From: Streptomyces blattellae
GTDB taxonomy: Bacteria; Actinomycetota; Actinomycetes; Streptomycetales; Streptomycetaceae
Assembly (NCBI RefSeq): GCF_009709555.1
Contig: NZ_WJBG01000111.1
Location: 62,001 to 126,000 of the forward strand
Length of the DNA: 64,000 bases
Reading direction: 5' to 3'
In this document: piece after piece, positions 17,743 to 26,791 of the stretch
Numbering within the stretch: the first letter of the stretch is position 1
How the letters are laid out: each line of letters opens with the position of its first letter
Translations under genes and position numbers: made by a program
Notes under the pieces: model-generated
What the model saw: only the letters and a program-made list of their open reading frames with translations
Told to the model about the DNA's origin: nothing
Databases searched by the model: none

Positions 17743-18954
17743 TCAGGGCCGAGGGGCGGGCACCGTCGCGTCCGGCGCGCTGACCTTCGGCCGGTCCCGG
17801 TCGCCCGCGCGCAGCACGCTCGCGAAGGCGACGAGCCCGCCGGACAACACGGTCACCAGCCCGAACGACACCATCAGGCTGGTCGCCTGGGCCAGCGTGC
17901 CGATCGCGCCCGGCGCGATCAGACCTGAGGTGTACGTGATCGTCGCGACGCCCGCGATGGCCAGACTGGGATTGGACCCGCTGCGCCCAGCCGCGGCGAA
18001 GCACAGCGGCACGACCACCGCGATGCCCAGGCCCATCAGCGCGAAGCCGCTCATCGCCACCGCCGGATGATCCGAGACGACGATCAGCAGTCCGCCGAGA
18101 ACGGCGAGCACGCCGCTCGCACGCACGGTGCGCACGGAGCCGTACCGGTCCACCACCTTGTCCCCGGCGATCCGGGCGATCGCCATGGTGAGGGTGAAGC
18201 CCGTGGTGCAGGCCGCCGCCAGAGCGGCCGACGCCTGCAGCTGGTCACGCAGATAGACCGCCGACCAGTCCAGGCTCGCGCCCTCCGCGAACACCGCGCA
18301 GAACCCGACCGCGCCGACGAGCAGCGCCGACCTGGGCGGCAGCGCGAAGCGCGGCGGCGGTTCCTCGTCCTCGGCGGGCTGGAGGTCGAGCACCCAGGCG
18401 CACGCGGCCACGCCGAGTACGGTCAGGACGGCCGCCGCCAGGGCGTGGTGCAGCCGGGCGTCCGCGCCGAGGTGCGCGGCGAGCGTGCCGCCCGCCGAGC
18501 CGATCAGGGCGCCCGCGCTCCACATGCCGTGCAGGCCGGACATGATCGACTTGCCCAGGCGGTTCTCCACCTCGACGCCGAGCGCGTTCATCGCCACGTC
18601 CGCCATACCCGCCGTGGCGCCGTACGTGAACAGGGCCAGGCACAGCGTCAGCAGGTTCGGGGCGAGGGCGGGCAGGGTCAGCGAGAGCGTCCACAGTGCG
18701 GTCAGGCCGCGCAGGGCGTTCCGCGCGCCGAAGCGGTGGCTGATCCGGCCCGCGAGCGGCATCGCGACGGAGGCGCCGAGCGCCGGGAAGGCGAGAGCGA
18801 GCCCCAACTGGCCCGCGCTCACCCCGGCATGGTCCTGGATCCACGGCACGCGGGTCGCGAAGGAGCCGGTGACGGCGCCGTGCACGGCGAAGACGGCGGC
18901 CACGGCATACCGGGCCCGCCTCACCTCACGTAGGTCGTACACCACTGCGCTCAT
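17743..18954 (-). CDS. MFS transporter, probably sugar or drug exporter
   Basis: A 403-residue protein with twelve predicted membrane helices, N-terminus MSAVVYDLREVRRARYAVA and the MFS loop GRISHRFGARNALRG between helices 2 and 3. It is divergently transcribed from a ROK-family regulator across a 109-base gap that contains a perfect inverted repeat, so it is very likely the regulator's target. The sequence resembles the YbjJ-like branch of MFS, whose substrates are poorly known. Confidence 0.85.
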   Translation of the reverse strand: MSAVVYDLREVRRARYAVAAVFAVHGAVTGSFATRVPWIQDHAGVSAGQLGLALAFPALGASVAMPLAGRISHRFGARNALRGLTALWTLSLTLPALAPNLLTLCLALFTYGATAGMADVAMNALGVEVENRLGKSIMSGLHGMWSAGALIGSAGGTLAAHLGADARLHHALAAAVLTVLGVAACAWVLDLQPAEDEEPPPRFALPPRSALLVGAVGFCAVFAEGASLDWSAVYLRDQLQASAALAAACTTGFTLTMAIARIAGDKVVDRYGSVRTVRASGVLAVLGGLLIVVSDHPAVAMSGFALMGLGIAVVVPLCFAAAGRSGSNPSLAIAGVATITYTSGLIAPGAIGTLAQATSLMVSFGLVTVLSGGLVAFASVLRAGDRDRPKVSAPDATVPAPRP

Positions 18955-19000
18955 TCTCCGGCCCCTCCCTCGCTCATGGTCCCCGCTGGCGCCGCGTAAA

Positions 19001-19023
19001 CTATCAGGAACCCTGCCTGATAG
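19001..19023. promoter_or_regulatory. Inverted-repeat operator between MFS and ROK genes
   Basis: CTATCAGG (19001-19008), a 7-base spacer, then CCTGATAG (19016-19023): a perfect 8-bp inverted repeat in a less GC-rich stretch. It lies 46 bases upstream of the MFS start and 40 bases upstream of the ROK start. Position and symmetry fit a binding site for the dimeric ROK regulator controlling both genes. Confidence 0.75.
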
Positions 19024-19063
19024 ATAGCGGATTACCGGTCGCCCGATCTGGAAGGATCCCGGC

Positions 19064-20362
19064 ATGCCCGCATCCCCGAGTACCGCCCGAGCCATCAACG
19101 ACCGGCTCGCCCTGCGTCTGCTCCAGCAGGAGGGTCCGTTGACGGCGGGGCAGTTGAAGCAGCTGACCGGCCTGTCCCGGCCGACCGTCGCCGACCTGGT
19201 CGAACGTCTCGCCGCCTCCGGGCTGATCGAGGTCGTGGGGGAGTCGGGCGAGCAGCGGCGCGGGCCGAACGCGAAGGTGTACGGTATCGTCGCCGACCGG
19301 GCCCATCTGGCCGCGCTCGACGTCCGCACCGAGGGCGTCTCCGTCGTCGTCTCCGACCTGCTCGGCAGGGTGCTCGCCGAGGCGTCCGTGCCGATCGGCG
19401 ACGGCACCGGCACGGGACCGGCGGTGGAGCAGGCGGTCACGCTGGTCGAACGCGCGGTGAAGGAGGCGGGGGCGCTGGCGGCGCCTCCACGCGGGCCCGT
19501 CAGGGAATGGGGGCGGCTGCACACCGTAGGGATCGGCGTGCCCGGCCTGATCGACCCGGCCGACGGTGAACTGCGGGACTCCTCGGGCCTGCCGGAGTGG
19601 CATCGCCGACTGGTGGCCGCCCTCCAGGAACGCCTTCCGGACGCCCGCCTCAGCGTCGAGAACGAGACCAACCTCGCCGCCCTGGCCGAGATGCGCGACG
19701 GCGCCACCCGGGACCGCGACACCTTCGTCCTGCTCTGGCTCGGCATGGGCATCGGCGCCGCCGTCGTCCTCGACGGCCGACTCCGCCGCGGCGCCTCCGG
19801 CGGCACGGGCGAACTCGGCTTCCTGCCGGTACCGGGTACCGCCGGCCTGCCGTCGGCGACCGGCTGCGAGGGCGGCTTCCACTCCCTGGCCGGCGCGGCG
19901 GCGATCGCGACGCTGGCGGCGGAGCACGGGGTCACCGCATCCGGCGCGGCCGACGAGCCGCATGCGGCCCGGCTGGTGCGTGCGGCGGTGGGGCGGGTGG
20001 CAGCGGCAGCGGAAGGCGTGCTCGACGCGGCCGGACGCGTCATCGATGGCGGCGCTGAGGGCCCGGCCGCCGAGGTCGAAGCAGCCCACCGCTTCCTCGA
20101 CGCCCTCGCCGACCGCGTCGTCCTGGGCGCCGCCGCCGTCGTCTCCGTACTGGACCCCGGTTGTGTGGTGCTGGCGGGCGAGGTCGGCCGGGCCGGTGGG
20201 GATGAGCTGGCGGCCCGGGTGCACATGCGCCTCACCCGGATGTCGCCGCTGCCCACGGAGGTACGCGCCAGCAGCCTGGGGGGCGGCGCGGTGCTGCGCG
20301 GCGCCCTGCTGACCGCTCGCGCCCGGGCTCAGGAGGAACTGTTCGCGCCGGGGGACCGGTAG
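19064..20362 (+). CDS. ROK family transcriptional regulator (NagC/XylR type)
   Basis: A 432-residue protein. Its N-terminal winged helix (~5-75, LTAGQLKQLTGLSRPTVADLVERL) is followed by a ROK domain with the sugar-binding/kinase-like elements GIGVPGLIDPADGEL and ENETNLAALAE. The zinc-site motif typical of ROK proteins (CxCGxxGC) is reduced to TGCEGGF, so the zinc ligands are incomplete. Such regulators usually repress sugar transport genes and are released by a sugar. Here the divergent MFS gene with the shared palindrome is the obvious target. Confidence 0.88.
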   Translation: MPASPSTARAINDRLALRLLQQEGPLTAGQLKQLTGLSRPTVADLVERLAASGLIEVVGESGEQRRGPNAKVYGIVADRAHLAALDVRTEGVSVVVSDLLGRVLAEASVPIGDGTGTGPAVEQAVTLVERAVKEAGALAAPPRGPVREWGRLHTVGIGVPGLIDPADGELRDSSGLPEWHRRLVAALQERLPDARLSVENETNLAALAEMRDGATRDRDTFVLLWLGMGIGAAVVLDGRLRRGASGGTGELGFLPVPGTAGLPSATGCEGGFHSLAGAAAIATLAAEHGVTASGAADEPHAARLVRAAVGRVAAAAEGVLDAAGRVIDGGAEGPAAEVEAAHRFLDALADRVVLGAAAVVSVLDPGCVVLAGEVGRAGGDELAARVHMRLTRMSPLPTEVRASSLGGGAVLRGALLTARARAQEELFAPGDR

Positions 20363-20580
20363 CCGGCGGGCACGCCGCTCCCGGCTGTCCTCGAACGTCC
20401 CTCCCTCATGGCCGGTTTCGTTGCGTGGGGCGTTGTTGTCTGCTCGCGCCCGGGCTCAGGGGGAGTTGTTCGTGTCGGGGGTGCGGTAGTCGGTGGGCAG
20501 GCTGCTCAGGGGTGTCGCCTTCCTTCGAGCCGGGCCGCGAGGTACTCCTCGAACGTTCCCTTCCCCACGGCCAGTTCTGG
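20318..20580. repeat. Imperfect tandem duplication at the junction of two convergent genes
   Basis: The 3' end of the ROK gene plus its trailing sequence (20318-20375) recurs at 20442-20504. Both contain gctcgcgcccgggctcagg, a diverged middle and a similar end (ggtagccggcgggcac versus ggtagtcggtgggcag). Behind each copy comes a match to the 3' end of the convergent reductase gene (cctcgaacgt at 20391 and 20549). The first copy appears to have an internal deletion. The 20363-20505 gap is therefore mostly a decaying duplicate, not a gene. Confidence 0.65.
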
Positions 20581-21258
20581 CGTGAGGTGCCCGCCCGCGC
20601 GGAATGCCCGGTACGTGCGGCCCGCCAGGGGGACGTTCACGATCCGCCGCCTGCGCCCGGTCACGTCGAGATACGCGCGGGCCAGCGATTCCAAGGACCG
20701 TACCGCCGGTCCTCCCATGTCCTCGACGCGTCCGGCAGGACCACCCGCGGCCAGCTCGGCGAGCCGGTTCGCGACCTCGGCCACCTCGATCGGCTGGTCG
20801 GAGACACCGGCCGGCAGCAGCATCACGGGCGGCTTGGCGAGCATCCCGAACACCTGCACCAGCAGATCGTGGAACTGGGTCGCGCGCAGCACCGTCCAGC
20901 CCAGCCCCGACCCCTCGATCAGCTTCTCCACGGCGAGCTTGGTCTTGTAGTAGCCGAACGGCACCCGGTCCACACCGACGATCGAGATGTAGACCAGATG
21001 GCCCACACCCGCCCGGCGCGCGGCTGCGACGAGATGGTTCGCGGCCTGCTCGTCGCCGCGCGGCGTGGTCGCGCAGTGCACGATCGTGTCCACACCGGCG
21101 ACAGCCTCGTCCAGCCCGCTGCCGCCCTCGCGCAGATCGACGGCGTACGGCTGCGCGTGCCTGCTGAGCACCCGCACCTCGTGCCCGTCCGCACGCAGTC
21201 GCTCGGTGACGATCCGGCCGAGCGTTCCGGTACCGCCGGTCACGAGGATCGTGGTCAT
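20506..21258 (-). CDS. NAD(P)-binding protein, NmrA/atypical SDR type
   Basis: A 250-residue protein with N-terminal nucleotide-binding motif TGGTGTLGRIV (residues 7-17). A motif near residue 95 (VYISIVGVDRVPFGYYKTKLA) retains the Tyr-x-x-x-Lys-like pair of extended SDRs. The C-terminal part is shortened, as in NmrA-like NAD(P)H-quinone reductases or redox sensors. The substrate is unknown. It stands alone, convergent with the ROK gene. Confidence 0.82.
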   Translation of the reverse strand: MTTILVTGGTGTLGRIVTERLRADGHEVRVLSRHAQPYAVDLREGGSGLDEAVAGVDTIVHCATTPRGDEQAANHLVAAARRAGVGHLVYISIVGVDRVPFGYYKTKLAVEKLIEGSGLGWTVLRATQFHDLLVQVFGMLAKPPVMLLPAGVSDQPIEVAEVANRLAELAAGGPAGRVEDMGGPAVRSLESLARAYLDVTGRRRRIVNVPLAGRTYRAFRAGGHLTPELAVGKGTFEEYLAARLEGRRHP

Positions 21259-21472
21259 GCTGCTTCAGTCCCTTCGGCGCCGGGTGCTCCCGGCTGGAGC
21301 GCCCCTCACCAGACAGGACCGGACAGCCTCCCGAAATGTGACACGCGCTGCCGAGCCGTCACCCTGCCGGCCGCGTACAGACGGGGAGTGGCAGGGCCCG
21401 GCGACGGGCAAGGGCCGTCGTCACCGCCGCCGGGCCGGTCTGCTCGGGGTGAGACCTTGGGGCCGATCCTAG

Positions 21473-21488
21473 AAAGGACTAGACCAGT
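21473..21488. promoter_or_regulatory. Possible GntR (DasR/dre-like) operator
   Basis: AAAGGACTAGACCAGT fits 13 of 16 positions of the palindromic consensus ActGGTCTAGACCAgT bound by HutC-type GntR regulators such as DasR; the right half-site is perfect. It lies between the reductase start and the riboflavin leader, about 175 bases before the riboswitch. The target gene is not clear. Confidence 0.35.
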
Positions 21489-21649
21489 GGGTCAATAGGT
21501 GTGGACCACTCTCAAGGTCGCGGTGCTCCGCGTGACTTGTGCCGCCATGAGCAGCGTGGAAAGTCCAGACGCGCCCCTTGTGAGCCACTCCACAACCTCC
21601 GCCCGTATAGATCTCGATCAGGCGTGGCACACTTGCTGTACCAGAAGCA

Positions 21650-21776
21650 GCGCACTCCGGGGTCGGTGAAACTCCGAACCGGCGGTTAAAGTCCGCGACC
21701 CGGTCGCCTCCAGCGATCGGTTGACCAGGTGAAATTCCTGGACCGACGGTTAAAGTCCGGATGGGAGGCAGTGCGC
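21650..21776 (+). ncRNA. FMN riboswitch (RFN element)
   Basis: The element is closed by gcgcact (21650-21656) pairing with agtgcgc (21770-21776). It contains conserved segments ggggtcggtgaaactccgaa near the 5' side, ccggcggttaaagtccgcgac, and gaccgacggttaaagtccggatggga near the 3' side. It lies ~150 bases before ribE and would shut down the operon when FMN is abundant, most likely through translation or early termination in this GC-rich leader. Confidence 0.95.
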
Positions 21777-21923
21777 GGCGGGCGGGCATTCGTGCGCGCC
21801 GCCGATCATCTCGTCCCCTCAGGGGCGGGTTCGTACGGCGCAGCCCCAATGCCGCAGTCCGTTGATCCTGTCGTCATCGACAGCCCCGGAGTCCGTGCCC
21901 GAAGAGGCAGGAGGACCCGGGAA

Positions 21924-22529
21924 GTGTTCACCGGAATCGTCGAAGAGCTGGGCGAGATCACCGCCGTCGAGAACCTCGGCGACGCCTCCCGCTTCCGACT
22001 GCGCGGCCCCGTCGTCACCGAGGGCGCGAAGCACGGCGACTCCATCGCCGTGAACGGCGTCTGTCTCACCGTGGTCGACCACGAGGGCGACGAGTTCACC
22101 GCCGACGTCATGGCCGAGACCCTCAACCGCTCCAGCCTGGGCGTCCTCGCCGTAGGCTCCCGCGTCAACCTCGAACGCCCCACCGCGGTCGGCGCACGCC
22201 TCGGCGGGCACATCGTGCAGGGCCATGTCGACGGCACCGGCGAGGTCCTGGAGCGCAAGCCGTCCGACAACTGGGAGATCGTGAAGATCTCCCTCCCCTC
22301 GGACCTCGCGCGCTATGTCGTCGAGAAGGGCTCCATCACCGTCGACGGCATCAGCCTCACCGTCGTCGACGCGGGCCCCGACTACTTCTCCGTCAGCCTG
22401 ATCCCCACCACCCTCGCCCTGACCACGCTCGGCCTCAAGCAGCCCGGCGACCCGGTCAACCTTGAGGTCGACGTCATCGCCAAGTACGTCGAGCGGCTTC
22501 TCGCGGCGGGCCGAGAGGCGGACCGGTGA
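21924..22529 (+). CDS. ribE: Riboflavin synthase, alpha chain
   Basis: A 201-residue lumazine-disproportionating enzyme. The GTG at 21924 gives the invariant N-terminus [10 protein letters not shown], and a gcaggagg site lies ahead. The two homologous barrels carry NGVCLTVV with [12 protein letters not shown] in the first and VDGISLTVV in the second. It makes riboflavin from two 6,7-dimethyl-8-ribityllumazine molecules. It is first in the riboswitch-controlled operon and overlaps ribM by four bases. Confidence 0.96.
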   Translation: MFTGIVEELGEITAVENLGDASRFRLRGPVVTEGAKHGDSIAVNGVCLTVVDHEGDEFTADVMAETLNRSSLGVLAVGSRVNLERPTAVGARLGGHIVQGHVDGTGEVLERKPSDNWEIVKISLPSDLARYVVEKGSITVDGISLTVVDAGPDYFSVSLIPTTLALTTLGLKQPGDPVNLEVDVIAKYVERLLAAGREADR

Positions 22530-23167
22530 ACTGGCTGAACTCCGAGGCGTTCGTCGTCTTCGACCAGCACATCATCTGGTCGGACATGGCCGGCAACGTC
22601 GTCGGCCTGATCGCCCTCGCCCTCGGCTGGCAGCGCTCCCTGTGGACCTGGCCGGTGCAGTTCGCCGCTGGCCTCATCCTCTTCGGCGCGTTCTTCGGCC
22701 ATCTGACGGGCAGCGCCGGCAAGCAGGCGGTCGTCATGGCCGTAGCGCTGTACGGCTGGTGGCGGTGGCAGCGCGGCGAGGAGCGCGCGGCGGACGGCCA
22801 CATCTCCGTCCGGTTCGCCACCTGGCCCGAGCGCGCGGCGATGGTCGCCGCCGCCGCCGCGGGCACGGTCGCGGTGGCCCTGCTTTTCACGGCATACCCG
22901 TCCCTGTCCTGGGACCCCTGGCCGGACGCGTACATCTTCGTCGGCACCCTCGTCGCCATGTACGCCCAGGCCCGCGGCATGGTCGAGTTCTGGTTCGCGT
23001 GGCTGCTCGTCGACCTCGTCGGCGTGCCGCTCAACTTCGCCAACGGCTACGTCTTCTCCGGCTACGTCTACGTCATCTACGGCGCACTCGTCCTGTGGGG
23101 CATGCGCGACTGGTGGCTGCGCTCCCGCAACGACGCGCGGCCCGTTCTGGAAGGAGCGCCGGCATGA
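22526..23167 (+). CDS. ribM: Riboflavin transporter, PnuC/RibM family
   Basis: A 213-residue PnuC-like membrane protein with about seven hydrophobic segments. It has characteristic Trp/Tyr-rich motifs such as [10 protein letters not shown] and [13 protein letters not shown] near the C-terminus. PnuC homologues inside FMN-riboswitch operons of Corynebacterium and Streptomyces are riboflavin carriers (RibM, earlier PnuX) rather than nicotinamide riboside transporters. GTG start in a GTGA overlap with ribE; its stop overlaps ribBA (ATGA). Confidence 0.9.
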   Translation: MNWLNSEAFVVFDQHIIWSDMAGNVVGLIALALGWQRSLWTWPVQFAAGLILFGAFFGHLTGSAGKQAVVMAVALYGWWRWQRGEERAADGHISVRFATWPERAAMVAAAAAGTVAVALLFTAYPSLSWDPWPDAYIFVGTLVAMYAQARGMVEFWFAWLLVDLVGVPLNFANGYVFSGYVYVIYGALVLWGMRDWWLRSRNDARPVLEGAPA

Positions 23168-24453
23168 GCGCGGCACCTGTCCTGTACAGCACCGACAACA
23201 TCGAAAACTGGTCTCTCGACCCGATCGAGCAGGCCATCGCGGACATCGCCGCCGGCCGCCCGGTCGTGGTCGTCGACGACGAGGACCGGGAGAACGAGGG
23301 CGACCTCGTCGTCGCCGCCGAGATGGCGACCCCGGAGATCGTCGCCTTCATGATGAGCGAGTGCCGTGGCCTGATCTGCGCCCCCATGGAGGGCGATGAA
23401 CTGGACCGGCTGCGGCTGCCGCAGATGGTCGAGGACAACACCGAGTCCATGAAGACCGCGTTCACCGTCTCCGTGGACGCCTCCACGGCGCACGGCGTGA
23501 GCACCGGCATCTCCGCGACCGACCGCGCCACCACACTCCAGCTCCTCGCGCGCGGTGACGCACAGGCCGACGACTTCGTCCGCCCCGGCCACATCTTCCC
23601 GCTGCGTGCCAGGTCCGGCGGAGTGCTGGTGCGCAACGGCCACACCGAGGCCGCCGTCGACCTCGCCCGCCTCGCCGGACTGCGCCCGGCCGGCGCGATC
23701 GTCGAGATCGCGGGAGAGGACGGCCGTATGCTCCGCCTCCCGGAACTGATCCCGTTCGCCCGCAGGCACGGCCTGACGATCGTCTCCATCGAGGACCTGA
23801 TCGCCTACCGCCGCACCTCGGAGCCCACCGTCCGCCGCGAGGCCGAGACCCAACTCCCCACCGCCTTCGGCGACTTCACGGCCTACGGCTACCGCTCCAC
23901 CGTCGACGGCGTCGAGCATGTCGCTTTGGTGCACGGCGAGATCGGCGACGGTGAGGACGTCCTCGTCCGCGTCCACTCCGAATGCCTCACCGGCGACATC
24001 TTCCACTCCCTGCGCTGCGACTGCGGTCCCCAGCTGCAGGCCTCCATGGAGCGCATCCAGGCCGAGGGCAGGGGAGTGGTGGTATATCTGCGCGGCCACG
24101 AGGGCCGAGGCATCGGCCTGCTGTCCAAACTGCGGGCGTACGAGCTTCAGGAGCGCGGTCGCGACACCCTCGACGCCAACCTGGAACTCGGCCTGCCCGC
24201 CGACGCCCGGGACTACGGCGCCGGCGCCCAGATCCTCGAAGACCTCGGCATCCGCAGCGTGCGCCTGATGACCAACAACCCCGACAAGACCGACGCGCTC
24301 GTCCGGCACGGCCTCAAGGTCATCGACCGCGAGCCGATGCCCGTACAGGCGGGCGAGCACAACCTCCGCTACCTGCGCACCAAGCGGGACCGGATGGGGC
24401 ACGACCTGCCCTGGCTGGACACGACCACCGTGTCCGCCTGCGGCAACCAGTGA
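23164..24453 (+). CDS. ribBA: Bifunctional 3,4-dihydroxy-2-butanone-4-phosphate synthase / GTP cyclohydrolase II
   Basis: A 429-residue fusion. The N-terminal DHBP synthase (~15-215) has the acidic metal loop [10 protein letters not shown] (38-47) and [18 protein letters not shown]. The C-terminal GTP cyclohydrolase II (~228-420) has the zinc cysteines Cys274, Cys285 and Cys287 ([18 protein letters not shown]) and [10 protein letters not shown]. It supplies both precursors of lumazine from ribulose 5-phosphate and GTP. Both active sites look intact. Confidence 0.95.
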   Translation: MSAAPVLYSTDNIENWSLDPIEQAIADIAAGRPVVVVDDEDRENEGDLVVAAEMATPEIVAFMMSECRGLICAPMEGDELDRLRLPQMVEDNTESMKTAFTVSVDASTAHGVSTGISATDRATTLQLLARGDAQADDFVRPGHIFPLRARSGGVLVRNGHTEAAVDLARLAGLRPAGAIVEIAGEDGRMLRLPELIPFARRHGLTIVSIEDLIAYRRTSEPTVRREAETQLPTAFGDFTAYGYRSTVDGVEHVALVHGEIGDGEDVLVRVHSECLTGDIFHSLRCDCGPQLQASMERIQAEGRGVVVYLRGHEGRGIGLLSKLRAYELQERGRDTLDANLELGLPADARDYGAGAQILEDLGIRSVRLMTNNPDKTDALVRHGLKVIDREPMPVQAGEHNLRYLRTKRDRMGHDLPWLDTTTVSACGNQ

Positions 24454-24472
24454 GAGAGCGACGAGGAGAGAC

Positions 24473-24958
24473 GTGAGCGGCAAAGGTGCACCGGAACTGT
24501 CCGTACGCAATGTGGGCGACCTGCGGGTCGCCGTCATCGCGGCACAGTGGCACGAGAAGGTGATGGACGGCCTGGTGGACGGCGCCCTGCGCGCCCTGCA
24601 CGACCTCGGCATCGACGAGCCGACCCTGCTGAGGGTCCCCGGCAGCTGGGAACTCCCCGTCGTCGCCAAGGTGCTGGCGGGCCGCGGCTACGACGCGATC
24701 GTCGCCCTCGGTGTCGTCATCCGCGGCGGCACTCCCCACTTCGAGTACGTCTGCCAGGGCGTCACCCAGGGCCTCACCCAGGTCTCCGCCGACACCGGCG
24801 TCCCCGTCGGCTTCGGCGTGCTGACCTGCGACACCGAGGAACAGGCCCTCGACCGGGCCGGGCTGCCCGGCTCCAACGAGGACAAGGGGCACGAGGCGGT
24901 GACGGCCGCGGTGGCGACGGCGGCGACCCTCCGCTCAGTATCCGAGCCGTGGCGCTAG
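24473..24958 (+). CDS. ribH: 6,7-dimethyl-8-ribityllumazine synthase
   Basis: A 161-residue lumazine synthase with the phosphate/substrate motifs GSWELP (57-62) and [14 protein letters not shown], including catalytic His89, and DKGHEA near the C-terminus. GTG start preceded by gaggaga. It condenses the products of the two RibBA domains and ends the riboflavin operon; the gap to hisE is 34 bases. Confidence 0.95.
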   Translation: MSGKGAPELSVRNVGDLRVAVIAAQWHEKVMDGLVDGALRALHDLGIDEPTLLRVPGSWELPVVAKVLAGRGYDAIVALGVVIRGGTPHFEYVCQGVTQGLTQVSADTGVPVGFGVLTCDTEEQALDRAGLPGSNEDKGHEAVTAAVATAATLRSVSEPWR

Positions 24959-24992
24959 GTGGGCCGGGACACCGCGTAAAGTGGGCGCCACC

Positions 24993-25265
24993 ATGTCCAA
25001 GAAGACGTTCGAGGAGCTCTTCGCCGAGCTCCAGCAGAAGGCCGCAGACGGCGATCCCGCCACTTCCCGCACCGCAGAGCTGGTCGAGAAGGGCGTCCAT
25101 GCCATCGGCAAGAAGGTCGTCGAAGAGGCCGCCGAGGTCTGGATGGCCGCCGAGTACGAGGGCAAGGAGGCAGCCGCCGAGGAGATCTCGCAGCTGCTCT
25201 ACCACGTTCAGGTGATGATGGTCGCCCGCGGCATCTCCCTGGACGACGTCTACGCCCACCTGTGA
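24993..25265 (+). CDS. hisE: Phosphoribosyl-ATP pyrophosphatase
   Basis: A 90-residue MazG-fold enzyme of histidine synthesis, with metal-binding helices [17 protein letters not shown] and [15 protein letters not shown]. The ATG giving [10 protein letters not shown] is preferred over an in-frame GTG 12 bases earlier. There is no ribosome-binding site, but TAAAGT at 24977-24982 lies 10 bases before the ATG, so a leaderless transcript independent of the riboflavin operon is possible. Confidence 0.93.
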   Translation: MSKKTFEELFAELQQKAADGDPATSRTAELVEKGVHAIGKKVVEEAAEVWMAAEYEGKEAAAEEISQLLYHVQVMMVARGISLDDVYAHL

Positions 25266-25310
25266 AGCCCAGCCCCACGCAACACCCTTCAAGCAAAGGA
25301 AGCCGACCTC

Positions 25311-26159
25311 ATGCTGCGCATCGCCGTGCCCAACAAGGGTTCACTGTCCGGCCCTGCGGCGGAGATGCTGCATGAGGCCGGCTACCAGCAGCGCCGCGAG
25401 TCCAAGGAACTGAGGATCGTCGACCCGCACAACGAGGTCGAGTTCTTCTACCTCCGCCCCCGCGACATCGCGATCTACGTCTCCTCAGGCCGCCTCGACA
25501 TCGGCATCACCGGACGCGACCTGCTCATCGACTCCGGCGCCAACGCCGAGGAGATCCTCCCGCTCGGCTTCGCCCGCTCCACCTTCCGCTACGCCACCAA
25601 GCCGGGCACGGCCAAGGGCGTCGAAGACCTGGACGGCATGACGGTCGCCACTTCCTATGAGGGCATCGTCGCGAAGCACCTCGCCGACCACGGCATCGAC
25701 GCCTCCGTCGTCCACCTCGACGGTGCTGTCGAGACCGCCATCGAACTCGGTGTCGCCGAAGTCATCGCCGACGTCGTCGAGACCGGCACCTCCCTGCGCA
25801 ACGCGGGCCTCGAAGTCATCGGCGAGCCCATCATGAAGTCCGAGGCCGTCGTGATCCGCCGTACCGGAGCGGACGGCGAGGAGCCCAAGGTGCAGCAGTT
25901 CCTGCGCCGCCTCCAGGGCGTCCTGGTGGCCCGGACGTACGTGATGATGGACTACGACTGCCGCGTCGAGCAGTTGGAGAAGGCCGTCGCGCTCACGCCC
26001 GGCCTGGAGTCGCCGACCGTCTCCCCGCTGCACAACGAGGGCTGGGTCGCCGTCCGTGCGATGGTCCCCGCCAAGGAAGCCCAGCGGATCATGGACGACC
26101 TGTACGACATCGGCGCCCGGGCCATCCTGACCACGGCCATCCACGCCTGCCGCCTCTGA
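25311..26159 (+). CDS. hisG: ATP phosphoribosyltransferase, long form
   Basis: A 282-residue HisG catalysing the first step of histidine synthesis. The N-terminal MLRIAVPNKGSLSG, the catalytic-domain segment DIGITGRDLLIDSG and the PRPP loop region around AVETAIELGVAEVIADVVETGTSL (given here only as a position marker, residues ~142-165) are intact. The C-terminal ACT-like domain (~215-282) of the long, self-regulated form gives histidine feedback inhibition. It forms an operon with hisE, 45 bases apart. Confidence 0.95.
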   Translation: MLRIAVPNKGSLSGPAAEMLHEAGYQQRRESKELRIVDPHNEVEFFYLRPRDIAIYVSSGRLDIGITGRDLLIDSGANAEEILPLGFARSTFRYATKPGTAKGVEDLDGMTVATSYEGIVAKHLADHGIDASVVHLDGAVETAIELGVAEVIADVVETGTSLRNAGLEVIGEPIMKSEAVVIRRTGADGEEPKVQQFLRRLQGVLVARTYVMMDYDCRVEQLEKAVALTPGLESPTVSPLHNEGWVAVRAMVPAKEAQRIMDDLYDIGARAILTTAIHACRL

Positions 26160-26174
26160 GAGGCGGTGGAGAAC

Positions 26175-26618
26175 ATGTCCGACCTGCCTGCCCTCCCCGT
26201 CACCTTCCGGCCGGGCCGCACCCGGGCCGTCCTGCTCACCGCCGCCGCCGCGATCTTCGTCGTCATCACGACGATCGCGCTGCTGCTGGAGCGGCTCAAC
26301 CCGGGCGAGCGCATCAGCTTCGTCTTCGTGGCGGCCCTGCTGTGCGGTGTGCTCCTGGTGCTCTCCCGGCCGAAGGTGGTCGCCGACGAGTCGGGGGTGA
26401 CCGTCGTGAACATCGCCAGCCGGCGACATCTGGAATGGGCCGAAATCCTCCAGGTGAACCTGCGTCCGGGCGACCCCTGGGTGTTCCTCAACCTCAGCGA
26501 CGGCACCAGCCTGCCCGCGCTCGGCATCCAGCCGGGTATCGCCAAGCAGCGTGCCATCGCCGACGCCAGGACCCTGCGGGCACTCGCCGAAGCCCGTTCG
26601 ACGGGGGATCTGCTGTAG
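26175..26618 (+). CDS. Membrane-anchored bacterial PH-domain protein
   Basis: A 147-residue protein with two N-terminal membrane helices (~18-38 and ~48-65) and a C-terminal bacterial PH-like domain (RHLEWAEILQVNLRPGDPWVFLNL). The ATG at 26175 has ggtggag as its ribosome-binding site and is preferred to a GTG nine bases earlier. It follows hisG by 15 bases and a terminator hairpin follows it. Function is unknown; it is typically conserved next to hisG in Streptomyces. Confidence 0.8.
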   Translation: MSDLPALPVTFRPGRTRAVLLTAAAAIFVVITTIALLLERLNPGERISFVFVAALLCGVLLVLSRPKVVADESGVTVVNIASRRHLEWAEILQVNLRPGDPWVFLNLSDGTSLPALGIQPGIAKQRAIADARTLRALAEARSTGDLL

Positions 26619-26643
26619 CGGGCCCTGTCTTGATTAATCTGTT

Positions 26644-26672
26644 GGCGGAGGCGTTCTCGTTGCGCCTCCGCC
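26644..26672 (+). terminator. Terminator hairpin after the PH-domain gene
   Basis: GGCGGAGGCG (26644-26653), a 9-base loop, then CGCCTCCGCC (26663-26672): a perfect 10-bp stem without a following U-run, the usual form in high-GC actinobacteria. Confidence 0.8.
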
Positions 26673-26791
26673 GCTGATGTGCCACCGGTCTTCAGAGGCC
26701 CCCTGCTACCCGAGGAGTGACTTCCTCCAGCGATGGACGGATCGTCCTGTAGTACCTGCGCCGCCCCCTCCCGACATCCCGAGGCGGCGGC

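Noticed and set aside
24977..24993. GTG start of hisE at 24981
   Set aside because: The family N-terminus is MSKKTFEEL, and the GTG lies inside a likely -10 box.
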